64,000 nt of DNA from positions 4,836,001 to 4,900,000 of the forward strand of contig NZ_JACBZH010000001.1 of assembly GCF_013407855.1 (NCBI RefSeq). Reading direction: 5' to 3'. This document shows, piece after piece, positions 59,819 through 64,000 of the stretch (position 1 is its first letter; the number at the start of each line of letters is the position of its first letter). A program made the position numbers and the translations under genes. The notes under the pieces were generated by a model that did not search any database, had not been told where the DNA came from, and saw nothing but the letters and a program-made list of their open reading frames with translations. This DNA comes from Actinopolymorpha rutila. Its GTDB lineage: Bacteria > Actinomycetota > Actinomycetes > Propionibacteriales > Actinopolymorphaceae.

Positions 59819-60808
59819 TCAGCAGTCGAGGGCGCGGAACACGTACCCCCGCTTTGCCAGCGTGGTCAGAACACCGTCGAGCGCGTCGACGGTCTGCTGC
59901 CGGTCGCCGCCGCCGTCGTGCATGAGCACGATCGCGCCCGGCCGCGCACCCTCCACGGCCCGCCGTTCGATCGTGTCCGAGCCGGGCCGGGTCCAGTCGC
60001 GGGTGTCGACGTCCCACAGCACCACCCGCAGATTCAGCTCGTCGGTGACCGAGCGGACGTCGGAGTTGGTCGCGCCGTAGGGCGGGCGCAGGCACTTCGA
60101 GGCCGGACCGCCCTTGATCTCCTTCCGCATCCCCGACCACGACTGCGTCGTCAGCGACGCGTGGTCGAAGGTGTGGTTGCCGATGGTGTGCCCGGCCTTG
60201 CGCACCTGGTCCGCCATGCCCGGAAACTCCTTCTGTTGCTGTCCCAGTTCGAAGAACGTCGCCTTCGCGTTGTGCCGGGCGAGCACCTCGAGGATCTTCG
60301 GCGTCCACTCGCTCGGGCCGTCGTCGAAAGTGAGGTAGAGAACCTTCGGGCCCTCCGCCGTCCCCGGCCCCGGGGTGTGGCCCGGAGTCGACGGGGAGTC
60401 GGGGGTGCCGACGGTGGAGTCGCCGGGCAGGGTCGGCCGCGGGGTGGGCGTCGGGGAGGCAGTCTCACCAGCCCTCGCGCCGGCCGAGGGCGTGCTCGGC
60501 GAGGGCGTGCCGGACGGCGATGTGGGCTGCCGGGGCAGCCCACTCGGCGGCGTGGCCCGGGCCACCGAACTCGCCGTGGGCAGGCGCGGGTCGGACGAAA
60601 CGTCCTGAGGTGTAGACGGCGCACATCTGACCAGCGAGAGCCCGACGACGATGACCCCCGCCGCCGTCGCCGTTCGCCGTAACCCGATCGTGACGCCCCG
60701 GCCGGCCCGGGGAACGGCGGTGGCTCGCCTGTCGGAATGGCCGCGTACGAGTGCGGATATTCGTACGACGAAACCACGCCAGCACGCGGCAGCCCGCGTT
60801 TCAGCCAT
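59819..60808 (-). CDS. polysaccharide deacetylase (NodB domain), membrane anchored
   Basis: A 329-residue carbohydrate esterase family 4 protein. A basic cytoplasmic stretch of about 45 residues, one hydrophobic segment (about 46-60) and a Pro/Thr/Ser linker (to about 150) place the enzyme outside the membrane. The NodB motifs are TFDDGPS (Asp162, Asp163), the metal His212 and His216 in NHTFDH, RPPYG, and LMHDGGG at the end. It would remove N-acetyl groups from peptidoglycan or another glycan. ATG 60808; the long N-terminus makes an internal start possible, but none has a better ribosome site. Confidence 0.88.
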   Translation of the reverse strand: MAETRAAACWRGFVVRISALVRGHSDRRATAVPRAGRGVTIGLRRTATAAGVIVVGLSLVRCAPSTPQDVSSDPRLPTASSVARATPPSGLPRQPTSPSGTPSPSTPSAGARAGETASPTPTPRPTLPGDSTVGTPDSPSTPGHTPGPGTAEGPKVLYLTFDDGPSEWTPKILEVLARHNAKATFFELGQQQKEFPGMADQVRKAGHTIGNHTFDHASLTTQSWSGMRKEIKGGPASKCLRPPYGATNSDVRSVTDELNLRVVLWDVDTRDWTRPGSDTIERRAVEGARPGAIVLMHDGGGDRQQTVDALDGVLTTLAKRGYVFRALDC

Positions 60809-61341
60809 CGCCCATCACTCCCCCGCTTCACCGCCAGCGTGAAGGAGGGGGTGAGACGTTTCCAGTCCCGGCGGGTCCCGTGAGCTGGGGACCACTGTCC
60901 GGGAAGATCCCTTCCAGGAAAGGGAAAAGGGCGGCCCGGTTACCCGGTGGCGCCCCCTGCCAGTGTCACCGAGGTCGGACGATGTTCGGTTCTGGCCGAC
61001 GGAATTCGGCCTGCGATTCGGTCTCGGGCGTCAGCTCAGAGGTCGGGCCGCCATCGACTTCAGCCGGTCCTGCACCGCCTTGACCACCGGTGCCGAGCCA
61101 CCAGACCCACCCCGACCCACCAGTGCCGGGCTTTTCCGGCTGACCCGCGGCCGCCGCCGACGGGCAGCGGGTCTCGGACAGACCGGAGCATGGCATGCAA
61201 ATCGGGGCGGCCCCGGGATCCTCGTCCCGGGGCCGCCCTGCACCTCTGTCAGGTTGTTCGGTTGTGGTGTTCAGTTGTGTCAGGTTGCGGTTGACAGGAG
61301 CTCGGCCAACTGTGGCCGGTTGCGGTTGACAGGAGCTCGGC
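60809..61341 (-). promoter_or_regulatory. 533-bp gap between the secreted protein and deacetylase genes
   Basis: It contains a 25-bp direct repeat next to the secreted-protein stop, a strong terminator at 61205, and about 390 bp upstream of the deacetylase without any coding frame I trust. The part nearest the deacetylase has several short GC hairpins and a GGTAACCGGG word on the minus strand, but no complete riboswitch pattern. The deacetylase promoter must lie here. Confidence 0.4.
61205..61238 (-). terminator. terminator hairpin after the secreted malectin-domain protein gene
   Basis: A perfect 14-bp stem (GGGCGGCCCCGGGA and complement) with a 6-nt loop lies about 104 bp beyond the stop at 61342. 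On the minus strand it is followed by CGATTTGC. Confidence 0.8.
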
Positions 61342-61342
61342 C
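61283..61342 (-). repeat. 25-bp direct repeat touching the stop codon of the secreted protein
   Basis: Identical 25-bp units lie at 61283-61307 and 61318-61342. The second ends on the last base of the TAG stop (61342-61344). The 10-bp spacer has no further copy. Confidence 0.85.
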
Positions 61343-64000
61343 TACAGGTCGGGCCGCTGGACGACGCGCAGCGCGTTGACCACCGGCGGCCGGTACGAGC
61401 GCCGCGGGTGGAACGTCACCTGCAGAGTGCCGCCCTCGGGCACGTCCACCACGATCGAGTGGCTGTCGGCCCGGCGGCCGCCCACCTCGTCGGCGATGTC
61501 GTACCCCACCAGCGCCCACTGGCCTTCGACGTCCACGTCGAACATCCGCCAGTCCACCCGCGGCGAGCGGGCCAGTTCGGCGAAGTCCATCGTGACCTCG
61601 TACTTACCGGCCGGCAGCCGGTCGAACCGATAGGCCTCCATACCCTGCCGCAGGTCGCGGTAGAGCGGGTCGTCGTCGGTGCCCCGGATGTCCACCTGCG
61701 AGCCGACGGCGTGCACCGTCGACGTACCGACCCAGCCGAACCGGCCGGAACGGTACTGCTGGTCGGCCACCCATGGCAGGCCCTGGCTGTCGGTGTAGGC
61801 GCCGCCACCTGCGTTGACGCCCTTCCAGTAGCCCGCCACCACCACCTGCACCGGTAGCTGTACGAACCGCTGCCGGCCGCTGGTGGTGTCCAGGATGACG
61901 GTCGCCCGGTAGACCCCCGGCTCCAGTCCGGTGGTGTCCACCGTGACGGTGACGTCCTGCTCACCGCCGACCGGCACTGTGCCCTTCTCCGGCTTCTCCG
62001 ACAGCCACGGCACGTCGGTCGCCTGCGGCACTCCGGTCTCGACCAGGAACGCCTTGTTCGACGCCTGCGAGGTGACCCACAGGTTTCCGGAGAAGTCGAG
62101 TTCGGCGCCGGCGCCGGCGAAGCCGTCACCGTCGGGGAACCCGAGGGTGGTGATGACTCCGCAGTCGTCCGGGTCGACTTCGAGGATGTCGTCGGTGGGC
62201 GAGTTCGTGGTCACCCACAACACCCCGGCCGTGGAGTTCCACGCCAGCCCGGCCATCGACGCTCCGGCCAGCGAGCACTGACCGAGCACCTCGCCCGGGT
62301 TGGACGAGGACGCGCCGGCGACGTGGTAGAGGACGTCCTCGTTCCAGCCACCGACATAGAAACTGTCGTCGTCGGCCCGGTAGGCCAACCCACGCTGGGA
62401 GATGGCGCTCCACGGCGAGCCGGTGAGCGAGTAGTCCACCGCACCCGAGGCCGGGTCCCAGCAGGAGATTCCGTTGTCGCCACCGACGTTGACCTGGCAC
62501 ATCCGGCCCCGCCGGAAGTCGTAGGCCATGTCGCCGTTCCACTCGCCGGCCCAGTCCGCGGTCAGCGTCTGGACAGGCTCACCCGCGGCGGTGAACTCGT
62601 TGTTGGTCCTGTTCGGGGGGTCGGAGACCCAGACGTCACCGTCGTAGCCCACGCCCCAGGCGACCTCGGCACCTTCGACCGGCCAGGACGCGAGCACGCC
62701 ACCGGCGGCGCTGGGCCGGGCGCGTTCCCGCTCGGTCCTGGTGTAGCGGCCGACCGCGGTCCTCGCGTTGGCGTCCTTGGCCTTCGCGCTCACCTTGGTC
62801 CTGGCCTCGGCGACCTTCGCCGCCTTCGCGGCCGTACGCCGGCCGCCACTCTCCAGCGCCTGCCACGTCAGCGGAGCCGAACCGGTGTTCGAGATGGTGA
62901 AGGTGGCCTGCTGCTTGACACCCTGGGGCAGGACCCATGACAGGTCGGGCGAGTCGACCTCGGCCCGGGCCGTCCTCAGGACGAAGTCCTTCCTGACGGT
63001 CTGGCCCTCGGCGACCGACACCTGGGCTGTCTGCGAGACGTAGTTGGTCGCACTCACCTTCAGGGTGTAGGCACCCACCCAGACCTGGCCGAAGTAGATC
63101 CCGTCGGCGTCGGTCCTCAGCTGCCGTACGACGGTGTCGCCGTCCAGGACGTCGACGGTCGCGTTCGCGACCGGGTTGCCGTCGTCCTTGTCGGTCACCC
63201 TGCCGGTGACGAACCCGTTCGGCGGCAGGGTGAACCGCACGGACTGGCCGTCCGCCAGCACCGGTGAGTTGTAGCTGTACTGCAGGGCGTCGGTGCCGTC
63301 GGCGTTCTCGATGCCGGTCGTCGCCGACGCACCCCGCTCCAGCGGGTCGTTCTCGTCGAGATTGCGCCAGTTCAGAACGATGTCGCCGTTCTCGTGCAGG
63401 ACGATCTCGGCGTCCACCCGGGCCCCGGACTCACTGGCCAGGATCAACGCGTTGCGCCACTCGACGACGAACGTACGGTTCGGCGCCGAACCCGAGGTGC
63501 CCGTGTAGAGACCCGACTCCTCGTCCAGCACCAGGTCGTCCCAGAACGGGTAGATCGCCGCGTTCGGCTCGGCCCGGTTGGGGATCTGCGTGTTCCCGAA
63601 TTCGGCGCTCGGCGAGGTGAAGGTCAGGTGGCCGTTCGTCGAGGCGTACGCCTCGTTGTAGCCCGCTCCGTAGAGCACGCCGCGGAACGGCAGGTCGATC
63701 GGGACGGCGGCGTCGTCGTCGACCAGTCCGACGTTGGTGTCGCCCTCGATGTAGTCCGCGGACTCGACCACGCACCGGTAGCCGTAGTCGTCGGCCCGGT
63801 CGGCCAACCGGAAGTCGACCACCTTGTCGCCGTCGACCGTGACGTCCTTCGACTCCTCGGCCATACAGCCCGAACCGGCGACCGTGACGGTGTAGCTGCC
63901 CTCCGGCACCGCGTCGAAGGCGTAGTGCCCCTGCTCGTCGGTGGTGGCCGGCGGCATCGGCGTGCCCTCCGCCGTGACGTCGACCCCCGCGACCGGCTGG
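61342..64000 (-). CDS. large secreted multidomain protein with malectin domain (5' part off window)
   Basis: At least 886 residues, open to the right window edge, so the N-terminus and any protease domain are missing. In order from the edge it has: a carboxypeptidase-regulatory-like beta domain (TDEQGHYAFDAVPEGSYTVT); a beta-rich region with NRAEPNAAIYPFWDDL that I associate with subtilase C-terminal parts; a second regulatory-like domain (GRVTDKDDGNPVANATVDV); a basic Ala/Lys linker; a propeller-like region (GLAWNSTAGVLWVTTNSP); and a C-terminal malectin domain (WKGVNAGGGAYTDSQGLPW). Such tails occur on secreted S8 serine peptidases, so that is my guess for the whole protein. Malectin domains bind carbohydrate. 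Confidence 0.75.
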   Translation of the reverse strand, partial: QPVAGVDVTAEGTPMPPATTDEQGHYAFDAVPEGSYTVTVAGSGCMAEESKDVTVDGDKVVDFRLADRADDYGYRCVVESADYIEGDTNVGLVDDDAAVPIDLPFRGVLYGAGYNEAYASTNGHLTFTSPSAEFGNTQIPNRAEPNAAIYPFWDDLVLDEESGLYTGTSGSAPNRTFVVEWRNALILASESGARVDAEIVLHENGDIVLNWRNLDENDPLERGASATTGIENADGTDALQYSYNSPVLADGQSVRFTLPPNGFVTGRVTDKDDGNPVANATVDVLDGDTVVRQLRTDADGIYFGQVWVGAYTLKVSATNYVSQTAQVSVAEGQTVRKDFVLRTARAEVDSPDLSWVLPQGVKQQATFTISNTGSAPLTWQALESGGRRTAAKAAKVAEARTKVSAKAKDANARTAVGRYTRTERERARPSAAGGVLASWPVEGAEVAWGVGYDGDVWVSDPPNRTNNEFTAAGEPVQTLTADWAGEWNGDMAYDFRRGRMCQVNVGGDNGISCWDPASGAVDYSLTGSPWSAISQRGLAYRADDDSFYVGGWNEDVLYHVAGASSSNPGEVLGQCSLAGASMAGLAWNSTAGVLWVTTNSPTDDILEVDPDDCGVITTLGFPDGDGFAGAGAELDFSGNLWVTSQASNKAFLVETGVPQATDVPWLSEKPEKGTVPVGGEQDVTVTVDTTGLEPGVYRATVILDTTSGRQRFVQLPVQVVVAGYWKGVNAGGGAYTDSQGLPWVADQQYRSGRFGWVGTSTVHAVGSQVDIRGTDDDPLYRDLRQGMEAYRFDRLPAGKYEVTMDFAELARSPRVDWRMFDVDVEGQWALVGYDIADEVGGRRADSHSIVVDVPEGGTLQVTFHPRRSYRPPVVNALRVVQRPDL

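Noticed and set aside
60809..60960. Possible cyclic-di-AMP (ydaO-type) riboswitch before the deacetylase
   Set aside because: A GGTAACCGGG word and GC hairpins recall it, but the other conserved segments of that riboswitch are not present in the right order.
1..64000. Search for tRNA, rRNA, CRISPR arrays, insertion sequences and prophage genes
   Set aside because: I found no cloverleaf-like sequence, spaced repeats, transposase motifs or phage proteins. The repeats present are short tandem arrays without spacers.

Overview
The window is chromosomal DNA of very high GC content with frequent GTG and TTG starts, tightly packed genes and ATGA/GTGA stop-start overlaps. Family content and gene order point to an actinomycete (Actinomycetota). 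Two blocks of order match what I recall from well-studied members: lpdA, purine nucleoside phosphorylase, phosphosugar mutase, adenosine deaminase, thymidine phosphorylase and cytidine deaminase as in the Rv3303c-Rv3315c area of Mycobacterium, and NADP-icd, mdh, DUF3017, purH, purN, DUF6350, sucD, sucC, icmB-like, M23 peptidase and pcrA as in the SCO4797-SCO4827 area of Streptomyces. A deep branch such as Propionibacteriales would fit, but the sequence alone does not fix the genus. I see no insertion sequence, prophage, CRISPR array, tRNA or rRNA; this is core genome.

Positions 1-22467 hold a nucleoside uptake and breakdown region. It contains an LpdA-type flavoprotein (cut by the left edge), a GGCT-like protein, purine nucleoside phosphorylase, an aldo/keto reductase with a divergent LysR regulator, a phosphosugar mutase, deoxyribose-phosphate aldolase, a full-length aldehyde dehydrogenase followed by one lacking its catalytic half, and a protein of unknown function. 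Further on are adenosine deaminase, thymidine phosphorylase and cytidine deaminase, then a complete BMP-type nucleoside ABC importer (two permeases, double ATPase, lipoprotein) and an M20 amidohydrolase. Together they would import nucleosides, deaminate and phosphorolyse them, isomerise (deoxy)ribose-1-phosphate, cleave deoxyribose-5-phosphate and oxidise the acetaldehyde.

Positions 22561-32292 hold the methylmalonyl-CoA mutase catalytic subunit with its own HTH regulator, two small unknown genes, a D-Ala-D-Ala carboxypeptidase overlapping tail-to-tail with a YihY/BrkB membrane protein, a 2'-5' RNA ligase-like protein, trpS and a CNNM/CorC membrane protein. Positions 32651-39180 hold galT-galE-galK, directly followed by a formylglycine-generating enzyme, an alkaline-phosphatase-superfamily hydrolase and an enolase-superfamily enzyme. 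Positions 39214-54391 hold central metabolism (icd, mdh, purH, purN, sucD, sucC), the cobalamin-binding mutase subunit, an ECF sigma factor with a membrane partner, and an M23 peptidase. Positions 54378-64000 hold pcrA/uvrD, a decayed gamma-carbonic-anhydrase-like gene, an orphan Tat-lipoprotein solute-binding protein, a NodB polysaccharide deacetylase and the C-terminal part of a large secreted malectin-domain protein cut by the right edge.

The most unusual signal is not a gene. Short tandem repeats (9-28 bp units, 2-6 copies) recur at gene 3' ends, often straddling the stop codon so that the stop triplet itself is reiterated. I count about eleven clear cases. Three likely decayed or frameshifted genes are also visible (39214-39378, 43125-43470, 56830-57293).
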